Source of the DNA: QQUD01 sp039029915
GTDB taxonomy: Bacteria; Chloroflexota; Anaerolineae; Promineifilales; Promineifilaceae
Reading direction: 5' to 3'
Length of the DNA stretch: 8,471 bases
Assembly (NCBI GenBank): GCA_039029915.1
Contig: JBCCFD010000360.1
Coordinates: forward strand, 1-8,471
The notes below the pieces were generated by a model. The model made no database searches. It saw only the letters and a list, made by a program, of their open reading frames with translations, and was not told the DNA's origin. Position numbers and translations under genes: made by a program. Below, piece after piece: positions 1 through 6,787 of this stretch (the stretch's first letter is position 1; each line of letters begins with the position of its first letter).

Positions 1-28
1 CTTTACTTTGGCCCGGAGTCTGAGAAAG

Positions 29-1168
29 TTAGGCGATATTTTCACCAATCACAATAAGGACATCATCAGACATAATTGCCACATCAGGAGCGGGGGTAAT
101 CATAAATTGTCCGTTACGACGGATGGCAATGACCATTTGAGACATTTTGTGCCGCAGTTCATCCGTTGTCCAACCCACGATTTCAGGGTGATCGCTGACG
201 TTCATATCCCCAAACCGAATCTTTTGATCTGATTGCAACTGCAGATGGTCCCAAAATTCGGCCGTGTCATGGTCCAACATATTAGAAGCAAGTGAAAACC
301 CGCCCATCATATTTGGGGAGACGACCCGATTTGCACCCGCCAAATAAAGCGTGTGGATGTTTGTGTCCGTGTCAGCACTGCCCACAATGCGCAATTTTAA
401 ATTATTGAGTCGTTTCGCCATATCTCGAGCGCTGAGAATGATGGTGGTATTGTCGCGATCATCTTCCATGGCTGTCACAACCCCATAGGCGCGGTGGATG
501 CCTGCGGTGCGGAGCACTTGTTCTTCGGTAGGGTCTTCCAGCATGTAAAGAACGCCTGTTGCTCTTGATAGCTCGTCAACACTCATACGCTCTTCGACGC
601 TCCAGTCTACCTCTTCTAGGGTTTCATAATGAGCCAACCGTTTACGGACATACTCATCATGGAGCCAAAGGAGGGTGCGTTTGAGGTTGGCTTCCTCTTG
701 CTCAATGATAACAAACGGAAAGCCGCGACGTTTAAATTCGCTTGCCGCTCGATTACCAATAATGCTGCCCCCACAAACAATAATATGATTTGAAAGTTTT
801 GCGATTTCGTTCATACGTTTTTCAAAGATTCTTTTTTCGCGATTTTCCTGCTGCGTTTCGAATAAAATAGCGGCCGCACTGGAGATGGCATATCCAGCCA
901 AGCCAATAGCGACGAGGGTAAAGAAGATGGCAAAAATACGGCCGCTTTGTGTCTGTGGTGAAAGGTCGCCATACCCCACCGTTGTGATGGTAATAATTGT
1001 GGCGTAAAGTGAATCAAACAGCGTCCACCCTTCAAGAAACGCATAAACCACTGTGCCAACCACAATTAACAAAATAAATGGCAAGAGTAGTGGAAGTAAG
1101 CTAGACCGATGGAGCTTTTCCTTATCACCAAGGATTGATTTAAGTGACGCAATAACCCAAGTTAACAT
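29..1168 (-). CDS. Two-TM potassium channel with cytoplasmic RCK (TrkA-N/TrkA-C) domains
   Basis: Predicted inner-membrane K+ channel gated by a cytoplasmic RCK domain, of the MthK/Kch type. Residues about 24-47 form TM1, 49-72 the pore helix and filter with the K+-selectivity signature TTVGYGD (T62-D68), and 75-104 TM2. A linker leads to a TrkA-N Rossmann domain from about 128 (HIIVCGGSIIG, glycines 133, 134 and 138), and an RCK-C domain covers about 310-379, ending DDVLIVIGENIA. In this family the RCK ring binds nucleotides or ions and opens the pore. One oddity is that about 45 residues separate the second Rossmann strand (FVIIEQ, 152-157) from the next core strand (GVLYMLEDPT, 205-214), where about 15 are usual, and EDPT replaces the common GDAT. 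The start is the most upstream ATG. No clear Shine-Dalgarno precedes it, so initiation is not firmly placed. It lies 228 bases downstream of the STAND gene on the same strand, too far for confident operon assignment. Ligand and direction of regulation cannot be read from sequence. Confidence 0.93.
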   Translation of the reverse strand: MLTWVIASLKSILGDKEKLHRSSLLPLLLPFILLIVVGTVVYAFLEGWTLFDSLYATIITITTVGYGDLSPQTQSGRIFAIFFTLVAIGLAGYAISSAAAILFETQQENREKRIFEKRMNEIAKLSNHIIVCGGSIIGNRAASEFKRRGFPFVIIEQEEANLKRTLLWLHDEYVRKRLAHYETLEEVDWSVEERMSVDELSRATGVLYMLEDPTEEQVLRTAGIHRAYGVVTAMEDDRDNTTIILSARDMAKRLNNLKLRIVGSADTDTNIHTLYLAGANRVVSPNMMGGFSLASNMLDHDTAEFWDHLQLQSDQKIRFGDMNVSDHPEIVGWTTDELRHKMSQMVIAIRRNGQFMITPAPDVAIMSDDVLIVIGENIA

Positions 1169-1396
1169 GTATCGAGTGTATCAAAAATTTTTTTTGGTGG
1201 TATTTGGGTTTGTTTGGCTCGTTTGAGATTAACTGCATAAATCAAATCCATAATCAGCTTTAATTGACCGCAACAATCTTCAGGCAGTTAACGTGAATAT
1301 CCTTCTATTTTAGTAAACTTCAATCATTGTTGTTTATTTCATTTAAACTCTGTTATTTTGAATAAGTTTGTGGGTTAATATCGTAAAAAAAGTGCG
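1169..1396. other. AT-rich intergenic region between STAND gene and K+ channel gene
   Basis: This stretch should contain the 3' end of the STAND transcript and the promoter of the channel gene. Read on the minus strand, a run of seven T follows the STAND stop codon closely (1384-1390), but I see no G+C-rich stem before it, so I do not call a terminator. An A8T5 tract lies about 15-27 bases upstream of the channel ATG. No convincing -35/-10 pair and no coding frame were found. Confidence 0.5.
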
Positions 1397-3508
1397 CTAC
1401 GTATCTATCTCATTAAGCCACTTTGCAACCTTAATAGCTTGCGGAGAATGAATTTCTTTGAAAATATGTAACGATTGCAACAAATAATCCCTAGCTTTGT
1501 TCTTATTACCTTTTTGCCAATATGATAACCCTAAATTACATAAGCTTGAGCCTTCCCCCCTTCGATTCTCGATATTAACCGAAATAGAATATGTTTTTTC
1601 AAAACAATCGATAGCTTTGTCAATTTGGAGATTTGATTTGTAGGCTATTCCTAAGTTATTTAATGAATTTAATTTTAATTCTATATTGTTAATTTCATTT
1701 GCTATCTCCAATGCTTGTTCATGATGTTGGAGCTCTTTTTCACGTTGTTCAAGAACTCGATAATTTAATCCTAAATTGCTTAAAGAATTACCTTCCCCTA
1801 AACGAAAACCAATTTTTCGAGAGATGGCTAGAGCTTGTTTGTGACAATTTATGGAGAATTTGATTTGCCCAATTTCTCTGTATGTTATTCCTAAATTATT
1901 CAGGTGTCCTGCTTCATCACTTGGTAACCCTAACGTTCGTGATAAAGCTAATGCATTTTGAAGATATTTGATAGCATTCTCAAAATCCTCAACATTACGA
2001 TATGCATTACCTATGCGAGTTAAGTGAATGGACAAACTTTGACTATCATATATTGCATTAGCCGATTGAATTCCTTGTTTAATGACTTCAATTCTTTTTT
2101 GGCTCATTCCTTGATAATTAAAATAGTTGTCAAGATACAAAGCGAGTTGGTTCGAGTAAAACCAGTGCTTTTCTTCTAAGCTTTTATCCAAAATGGATAA
2201 AATATGTGGAATATGGTGGTGGACTGTTTTGTAATCCGATAAGGTTCTACTATTATATTTTTTGAGGAACTGAATATAGTATTTTATTAGGGAAGTAATG
2301 GAATTAAGGCTAGTTTCCATACGGTAACGAGCAAAAGTATAAATCAATGCATGGGTTAAAACGGCAAACCCCACATCCCGCTCAATAATGCCGTTCCGAT
2401 TTAGTTGGTTGAGAGCTTGACGTAGGTCGTTTTTTACGACAATCTCTAATGTCTCTATTGGGATTGGTAAAAAGGCAGCCCATCCCAATAATGCAATACT
2501 AGTTTGAGAGGAAGCATCTAGTTGGCTTACAGTACGTCTAAGCAATATCTCAATGCTATCAATTTGATGTTCTCCTTGGTGTAGTTCATAAATTGGGTCC
2601 TGCTGTAGGGCATGGAGATAATCTGTAGGCAGCTCTCCTGTTTCGCCTAAATACCGACCAGCTAAGCGAATTGCTAAGGGTAAACGGCCGATTGCTGCAC
2701 AAATTTGCTCCGCAACCACTTCATCTAGTTCAGTTTGGCACCATTCCCTTAGCAAATCTTTCGACTCAGTCACTGGGAGTAATCCCACCTCGATACGTTT
2801 ACCCCCTGAGGAGCGTCGGTCTCGGGTAGTAATGAGTAACCCGTTTTTTTGCTGTAGCTGGATCGCTTGAACTAAATCCTCTGCTTCTTCTGCCCCATCA
2901 AAAATGAGTAACATCTGTTTGCCTTCCAAATAGCGCATTGCATTAGACAAGGTAATGTTTGTGTCTATTAAGTTATAGGTATGGATAAGGTGTTGGTACA
3001 AGTTTTCATTTTGCCCCTGGCCGTAAAAGCTAAAAAAGATGATGCCATCTGGAAAACGGGTAAGGAGTTCGTTCTGTTCGTCAAGCCGATAAAGTGTTTC
3101 GATGGCAATTGCGGTTTTACCCATGCCACCTGTGGCCCATAATGTTACCTTTTGACTCGGTTGGAGGTTTTTGACGAGCATATCGATTTCGTTTTCACGA
3201 CCAATGAAATGTTCAGGGCGGGTTGGGAGTTGGTTGGGAATAGACAGTAGATTTTGATTTCGAAACTGCGAAAAGTTTGGAAGGTTCTTAAAAGAGTTAT
3301 CCCATATTCTAGATGGGCGGTGCTCTTGGAGCTTATCTTTAAGCAAAGCAAGCCGGTTCGTCTGCTGAAAGTGAATGAGTAGTTCAATGATTTTGATCAT
3401 CTTACCTCCATCTGGGAGGTGTTCAATATCAAAGCCAAGCTCAAAACAGACTTGTTTGAGGTCTGCTAAATTAAAATGAAAGTCTATTTCTTTATGCAGA
3501 GTTGTCAT
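1397..3508 (-). CDS. NLR-like STAND NTPase: death-like effector-associated domain, NB-ARC, TPR array
   Basis: Predicted cytoplasmic signal-transducing ATPase that oligomerises on sensing a trigger. Residues about 12-66 form a small helical domain with the pattern L17...C21F..LG25.D27...LP32..GK36...EL43...R52L..L56...RP65, which I recognise as a death-like effector-associated domain (EAD). These recruit effectors carrying a matching domain. NB-ARC motifs follow in order: FIGRENEI (101-108), Walker A ATGGMGKT (125-132), Walker B LLIFDGAE with D204, LLITTRDR (224-231), and a GLPL-type GRLPLA (274-279). A winged-helix part reaches about 395, with VLTHALIY around H386 in the MHD-like place. Residues 494-690 hold five TPR-like units, the probable sensor. 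No protease, nuclease, TIR or membrane effector domain is present, so an effector must act in trans. The ATG lacks an obvious Shine-Dalgarno, but a good promoter lies 39-68 bases upstream. GC falls from about 40-50% in the NTPase half to about 22-37% in the TPR half (hand counts of 60-base rows). A non-defence regulatory STAND role is possible. Confidence 0.92.
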   Translation of the reverse strand: MTTLHKEIDFHFNLADLKQVCFELGFDIEHLPDGGKMIKIIELLIHFQQTNRLALLKDKLQEHRPSRIWDNSFKNLPNFSQFRNQNLLSIPNQLPTRPEHFIGRENEIDMLVKNLQPSQKVTLWATGGMGKTAIAIETLYRLDEQNELLTRFPDGIIFFSFYGQGQNENLYQHLIHTYNLIDTNITLSNAMRYLEGKQMLLIFDGAEEAEDLVQAIQLQQKNGLLITTRDRRSSGGKRIEVGLLPVTESKDLLREWCQTELDEVVAEQICAAIGRLPLAIRLAGRYLGETGELPTDYLHALQQDPIYELHQGEHQIDSIEILLRRTVSQLDASSQTSIALLGWAAFLPIPIETLEIVVKNDLRQALNQLNRNGIIERDVGFAVLTHALIYTFARYRMETSLNSITSLIKYYIQFLKKYNSRTLSDYKTVHHHIPHILSILDKSLEEKHWFYSNQLALYLDNYFNYQGMSQKRIEVIKQGIQSANAIYDSQSLSIHLTRIGNAYRNVEDFENAIKYLQNALALSRTLGLPSDEAGHLNNLGITYREIGQIKFSINCHKQALAISRKIGFRLGEGNSLSNLGLNYRVLEQREKELQHHEQALEIANEINNIELKLNSLNNLGIAYKSNLQIDKAIDCFEKTYSISVNIENRRGEGSSLCNLGLSYWQKGNKNKARDYLLQSLHIFKEIHSPQAIKVAKWLNEIDT
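1439..2029 (-). repeat. Five-unit 40-residue TPR coding array (exact 120-base period)
   Basis: Within the STAND gene, residues 494-690 are five units with the recurring core SLxNLGxxYR followed by an A-rich second helix. On the plus strand the equivalent decamers (ctaaattaca, ctaagttatt, ctaaattgct, ctaaattatt, ctatgcgagt) start at 1531, 1651, 1771, 1891 and 2011, exactly 120 bases apart. A 40-residue unit is longer than the canonical 34-residue TPR and resembles the LGN/Pins-type TPR. Exact spacing suggests unit duplication, although the units have diverged in sequence. Confidence 0.85.
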
Positions 3509-3520
3509 AGGTACACTATT

Positions 3521-3620
3521 TTGACTGAACTGAATTTTGTGTTTTCATTTTAGAAAAGGAAAGGGGTTGCAGTCAACAATTAAAAAGTAACAGTCAACGA
3601 TCTATAGTATTGCCGTCAAT
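3521..3620. repeat. Phased CAGTCAA boxes around the STAND promoter
   Basis: CAGTCAAC occurs at 3570-3577 and 3591-3598, 21 bases apart (two helical turns). Ten of eleven bases match if the tract is extended to CAGTCAAC(A/G)AT. A weaker copy, CCGTCAAT, lies at 3613-3620, 22 bases further. An inverted copy, TTGACTG, lies at 3521-3527. The first copy overlaps the -35 hexamer of the STAND promoter read on the minus strand. Same-face spacing suits a dimeric or multimeric regulator, but the boxes are short and binding is inferred. Confidence 0.4.
3547..3576 (-). promoter_or_regulatory. Sigma70-type promoter of the STAND gene
   Basis: On the minus strand TTGACT (3571-3576) and TAAAAT (3547-3552) are separated by 18 bases. 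Each hexamer matches the consensus at five of six positions. Transcription would start near 3540, giving a leader of about 30 bases before the ATG at 3508. A second TTGACT lies 21 bases further upstream (3592-3597). Confidence 0.6.
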
Positions 3621-3632
3621 TTAGGTTTTGAT

Positions 3633-3650
3633 GTTTGCACAAACGGCCGT
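3633..3650. repeat. Intergenic palindromic element, copy 1
   Basis: GTTTGCACAAACGGCCGT combines a dyad, GTTTG-N2-CAAAC (3633-3644), with the overlapping perfect 12-base palindrome AAACGGCCGTTT (3641-3652). A second copy with one inserted A lies at 7894-7912, in the leader of the BMP lipoprotein gene. Here the element is about 190 bases before the oxidoreductase ATG and about 125 bases before the STAND ATG. Function unknown. Confidence 0.5.
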
Positions 3651-3696
3651 TTTTAACATTGGAAACCATTTCTATTGCGTGGTTTTTGGGGGATGC

Positions 3697-3714
3697 TACT
3701 ATACCCAGATAGTA
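3697..3714. promoter_or_regulatory. Dyad TACTAT-N6-ATAGTA upstream of the oxidoreductase gene
   Basis: Perfect 6-base arms at 3697-3702 and 3709-3714 with a 6-base spacer. TACTAT could act as a weak -10, with TTGCGT (3675-3680) 16 bases before it as a poor -35. In that case the dyad would sit over the promoter as a repressor operator for the FAD/GcvT gene. The ATAGTA half also occurs alone at 3604-3609. Moderate to weak evidence. Confidence 0.35.
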
Positions 3715-3771
3715 AAGAGTATAGAGAAAAGAGGAGAGAGAATGGTAAATGGTATGTTCCTATGATTAAAT

Positions 3772-3821
3772 ACCAATCACCTAATGACCCAATCTCCCAA
3801 TAACAAATAACCAACACCAAC
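3772..3821 (+). repeat. Degenerate heptamer tract (ACCAATC-like)
   Basis: Successive units of 6-8 bases read ACCAATC, ACCTAATG, ACCCAATC, TCCCAATA, ACAAATA, ACCAAC, ACCAAC. The strand is almost free of G. It ends seven bases before the Shine-Dalgarno of the oxidoreductase gene, so it probably lies in the 5' leader. It resembles in style the short tandemly repeated heptamers (STRR) known from filamentous cyanobacteria, although the units here are eroded. Confidence 0.55.
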
Positions 3822-3841
3822 TTCCACAGAGGAGAAAACCC

Positions 3842-6310
3842 ATGACCCATCACGCAAAAGTTGTCATTATCGGCTCAGGCATTGTGGGCTGTAGCGCGGC
3901 GTATCATTTGACTAAGTTTGGCTGGAAAGATGTCCTTGTTATCGACAAGGGTGAGCTGTATGAAAATGATGGCTCGACTTCCCATGCCCCGGGTGGTGTC
4001 GTGCCATTAAGCCATTCAAAATTAATGAGTCAATTGGGGATGTATACCTCTGAGTTGATCGCATCGTTAAAGCCATTTTCAGAGCACCAAAACACGTTTA
4101 ATCCAGTAGGGCAACTAGAAGTCGCCATTTCTGACGCCCGACTGAAAGATTTATTACGGCTGCACGGTACCGGTAAGGCATATGGGGCTGAATCACATCT
4201 CCTTACGCCCCAAGAAACGGTTGATAAACTGCCTTTGCTAAACAAAGATGCCATTATGGGTAGCCTTTTTGTGCCGTCAGGCATGATTGTTAAGGGGTCT
4301 CACGTGACGGGAGCGATGGCACGAGATGCGATGGCCACTGGTGGCGCTAAGTTTGTGGGGCACACGGCGATGACGGATATTGAGGTGAAGGATGAGGCGG
4401 TAACGGCCGTACTCACCAACAACCCTGATATGCCCCGCATCGAATGTGAACACGTTCTGCTGTGTGCCAATATTTGGGCACCCGCCCTAAGCAAGAAACT
4501 TGGCGTCCATTTGCCACTGATGGCATTTGAGCACCAATATTTGATTACCAAACCGCTGGCTCAGTTTAGCCAGTATGACCGCAACAACAAAGACCATGAG
4601 GTCACACTGCCGACCATGCGCGAGCTTGATTCCGTGATGTACTATCGTCAACATTGGGATGCATATGGGGTAGGGAGCTATTGGCATAAACCCCACATGG
4701 TGCGGCCGCAGGATGTTAAAAAAACCGCCATGCATGAATTTACCCCCGAGGATTTCTTTGGGGAGCCGTGGCAACAGTGCAAACACCTGATGCCCCATTT
4801 TGAAGGAGCTGAGTTTGAGACCCAGTTCAACGGCATGTTTGCTTTTTCAATTGACGGCATGCCTATTATTGGTGAGGCAAAAGTTAAAGGGTTCTGGACG
4901 GCCGTTGCCTCTTGGATTACGCATGCGGGCGGGGTGGGTAAATCTGTGGCTGAATGGATGGTGTATGGTGACACCGAATGGGATATGCGGCAGGCGCATC
5001 TGCACCGCTTCCACCAGTTCCAAACGACAGAAACGTTCACTTCGATCATTACCAAGAAAAACTATCGTGAAGTGTATGACATCATTCACCCAAAGCAGTC
5101 CGTTTCGGAGCCGCGCAACGTGCGCCTGAGCCCTTTCCACCCGCGCATCGAGAAGATGAATCCTGAAATGACCGCTTTTGCCGGTTTGGAGCTGCCAAAT
5201 TGGGTTGAGGAAAACAGTCGGCTTCTTGAAAAATATGAAGACCAAATTCCGCAGCGTTCAGGTTGGGCAGCCGAGCATTGGTCACCGCTAATGGGGGCTG
5301 AGCATCTTGAGACGCGGAATAATGTGGCGCTTTTTGATTTGACAGGGCTTTCCATTATCAAAGTAGCGGGTGAGGGCGCAGCCGATTTTGTAAATTATCT
5401 TTGCAGTAACGAAATGGATGTCAAGGTAGGTCGAGTCGTCTATACGACTTGGTTGACACCTAAGGGGGGAGTTCGTCGTGACCTCGCCGTGTCTCGTCTT
5501 TCACAAAATGAATTTTGGATGTTTGTGGGGGAAGGAACGTTGCCGATGGATATGGATTGGGTGGAACGACACGCCCCGAAAGATGGCTCGGTCATGATTA
5601 CGGACATTTCAAATTCATATACGGCCGTTGGTCTTTGGGGGCCAAACGCCCGCCAAGTGCTTGAAAAAGTAACCGATGACGACGTAAGCAATGAGGCCTT
5701 CCCATACTTTACCGCCAAATGGATCACCGTTGGCCTTACGCCTGTTTATGCGCTGCGCATCTCATACGCTGGTGAGCTAGGCTGGGAGCTTCATTTCCCA
5801 ATGGATATGGCCCTCCCGGTTTGGGACACGATTTGGGAAGCTGGACGTGAGTTCGAGATGCCGGTAGCTGGCATGGGGGCGTTTGATTCGTTACGGCTTG
5901 AAAAAGGGTATCGGCTATGGGGGGGCGACGTGTACAATGAGTACAACCCTTACGAATCTGGTCTTGGCTGGACGGTGCGACTCAAGAAAACGGCCGATTT
6001 TATTGGCAAAGAAGCGTGTCTTGACCTTAAAAAGAAACCGCTCAAGAAAAAGCTTTGCTGTATGACGTTTGATAACGACGGTATGTCTCTAGGGTACGAA
6101 TCGATTTTTGCCGATGGAGACTGTATTGGTCATGTGACGACGTCAAATTTTGGCTACTCTTTGGGCAAGTTTATCATGTATGGTTATCTACCTATCCAGC
6201 ATGCAGAAAACGGAACGGCAGTTGAGATTGAATACTTCGGTGAGAAATTCCCGGCCACGGTCGTTAATGAACCGCTCTACGATCCGAAGATGGAACGACT
6301 AAGAGCGTAA
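3842..6310 (+). CDS. Dimethylglycine/sarcosine dehydrogenase-family protein (FAD oxidoreductase-GcvT fusion)
   Basis: Predicted cytoplasmic flavoenzyme that oxidatively removes an N-methyl group and hands it to tetrahydrofolate as 5,10-methylene-THF. Residues about 6-375 are a DAO-type FAD domain with GSGIVG (11-16), an acidic strand end at D35, and GSTSHAPGG (44-52). H48 sits where dimethylglycine dehydrogenases carry the covalent FAD histidine in GSTxHA. HAGGVGKSVAEW (361-372) closes the FAD domain, and a short central FAO-type linker runs to about 430. GcvT N- and C-terminal domains cover about 433-710 and 735-812. KGGVRRDLAV puts D547 in the folate-site aspartate position, and RLEKGYRLWGGD (685-696) is typical. 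The length of 822 residues fits the family without a mitochondrial leader. AGAGGAG (3828-3834), seven bases before the ATG, fixes the start. No betaine or choline genes adjoin, so the substrate (dimethylglycine, sarcosine or another methylated amine) is open. Confidence 0.92.
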   Translation: MTHHAKVVIIGSGIVGCSAAYHLTKFGWKDVLVIDKGELYENDGSTSHAPGGVVPLSHSKLMSQLGMYTSELIASLKPFSEHQNTFNPVGQLEVAISDARLKDLLRLHGTGKAYGAESHLLTPQETVDKLPLLNKDAIMGSLFVPSGMIVKGSHVTGAMARDAMATGGAKFVGHTAMTDIEVKDEAVTAVLTNNPDMPRIECEHVLLCANIWAPALSKKLGVHLPLMAFEHQYLITKPLAQFSQYDRNNKDHEVTLPTMRELDSVMYYRQHWDAYGVGSYWHKPHMVRPQDVKKTAMHEFTPEDFFGEPWQQCKHLMPHFEGAEFETQFNGMFAFSIDGMPIIGEAKVKGFWTAVASWITHAGGVGKSVAEWMVYGDTEWDMRQAHLHRFHQFQTTETFTSIITKKNYREVYDIIHPKQSVSEPRNVRLSPFHPRIEKMNPEMTAFAGLELPNWVEENSRLLEKYEDQIPQRSGWAAEHWSPLMGAEHLETRNNVALFDLTGLSIIKVAGEGAADFVNYLCSNEMDVKVGRVVYTTWLTPKGGVRRDLAVSRLSQNEFWMFVGEGTLPMDMDWVERHAPKDGSVMITDISNSYTAVGLWGPNARQVLEKVTDDDVSNEAFPYFTAKWITVGLTPVYALRISYAGELGWELHFPMDMALPVWDTIWEAGREFEMPVAGMGAFDSLRLEKGYRLWGGDVYNEYNPYESGLGWTVRLKKTADFIGKEACLDLKKKPLKKKLCCMTFDNDGMSLGYESIFADGDCIGHVTTSNFGYSLGKFIMYGYLPIQHAENGTAVEIEYFGEKFPATVVNEPLYDPKMERLRA

Positions 6311-6320
6311 TAGTTTTAAG

Positions 6321-6347
6321 CACCGTCAGTTTTTAAAACTGACGCTG
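6321..6347. terminator. Hairpin between oxidoreductase gene and small ORF (possible terminator or attenuator)
   Basis: Perfect arms CGTCAGTTT (6324-6332) and AAACTGACG (6336-6344) enclose three bases. After a C/C mismatch the outer CA/TG also pair. It begins ten bases after the stop codon of the oxidoreductase. No U-run follows on the plus strand, so strong intrinsic termination is doubtful. It may stabilise the 3' end or partly separate the next gene. Confidence 0.4.
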
Positions 6348-6363
6348 TCTAAGTGAGAGACCA

Positions 6364-6591
6364 GTGGAAGAAAACTTAGGATTTGATTTTAAAGTTGCCA
6401 AAAATGGCAATGTGTTAATCTATCATTGGCACAAGCTTGCGACGACGCTTCGTGGAAAAAAAGCGATTGAATTTGTCAGGAAAATTGAGAAAAGTGAATT
6501 TGCTTCTCAGCAGCAGTTGATGGCTCGCTTAACCGGAAATTATAAACGAGGCAACGAGCGAAAAGCTAAAAATCATCCAAAAAATCATTAG
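6364..6591 (+). CDS. Small conserved-looking hypothetical protein (75 aa)
   Basis: Short basic soluble protein with no signal peptide or membrane segment. The N-terminal half reads like a small beta unit (FDFKVAKNGNVLIYHWHKLATTLRG is split by turn residues), followed by a helix with FVRKIEKSEF. The C-terminal part, QQQLMARLTGNYKRGNERK (about 49-67), resembles a core I associate with uncharacterised small proteins of Chloroflexota. I know of no assigned function. The start is GTG, the only plausible start in this frame. GAGAGA, a few bases upstream, is a weak ribosome site. The gene follows the oxidoreductase by 53 bases, across the hairpin, and may be co-transcribed with it. A basic C-terminus would allow nucleic-acid or ribosome contact, but that is a guess. 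Confidence 0.7.
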   Translation: MEENLGFDFKVAKNGNVLIYHWHKLATTLRGKKAIEFVRKIEKSEFASQQQLMARLTGNYKRGNERKAKNHPKNH

Positions 6592-6776
6592 CTAGGCTTT
6601 ACATCACGGCGACTTCGACAAGCTTGCCGTTACTAATGTTTCGTCCATTTCAATTGCCATCATTTCATGCTGGACAGAACCCTAGTTTTGATGTCCCATT
6701 TAATTTCGATATGCTTTAGGACACTCAATTTCGCTTTCTTGTTTTACTGTACAAAAATTTCATCTATTTTAGTTTT

Positions 6777-6780
6777 GAGG
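6777..6780 (+). promoter_or_regulatory. Shine-Dalgarno GAGG deciding the GNAT start
   Basis: GAGG lies seven bases before the ATG at 6788 but only one base before the in-frame TTG at 6782. The ATG is therefore the better start, and the longer TTG version is unlikely. Confidence 0.7.
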
Positions 6781-6787
6781 CTTGAAA

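Noticed and set aside
8..232. 74-codon plus-strand frame at the left edge
   Set aside because: It is antisense to the RCK-C coding part of the channel gene and lacks any recognisable domain or ribosome site.
1439..2029. Assembly artefact from the 120-base repeats
   Set aside because: The units differ clearly in sequence, the frame stays open, and each encodes a sensible TPR unit.
3772..3821. CRISPR-like array
   Set aside because: Units are 6-8 bases without spacers. It is a degenerate microsatellite.
3653..3853. 66-codon minus-strand frame in the divergent intergenic region
   Set aside because: Its hydrophobic look comes from translating the heptamer tract and the purine-rich leader backwards. 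It overlaps the promoter region and the start of the oxidoreductase gene.
870..4709. NotI sites (870-877 and 4702-4709) as a hint of vector or cloning scars
   Set aside because: Both lie inside intact genes in frame and belong to the wider CGGCCG over-representation.
6782..6787. TTG at 6782 as the GNAT start
   Set aside because: Only one base separates it from the GAGG ribosome site, while the ATG at 6788 has a normal seven-base gap.
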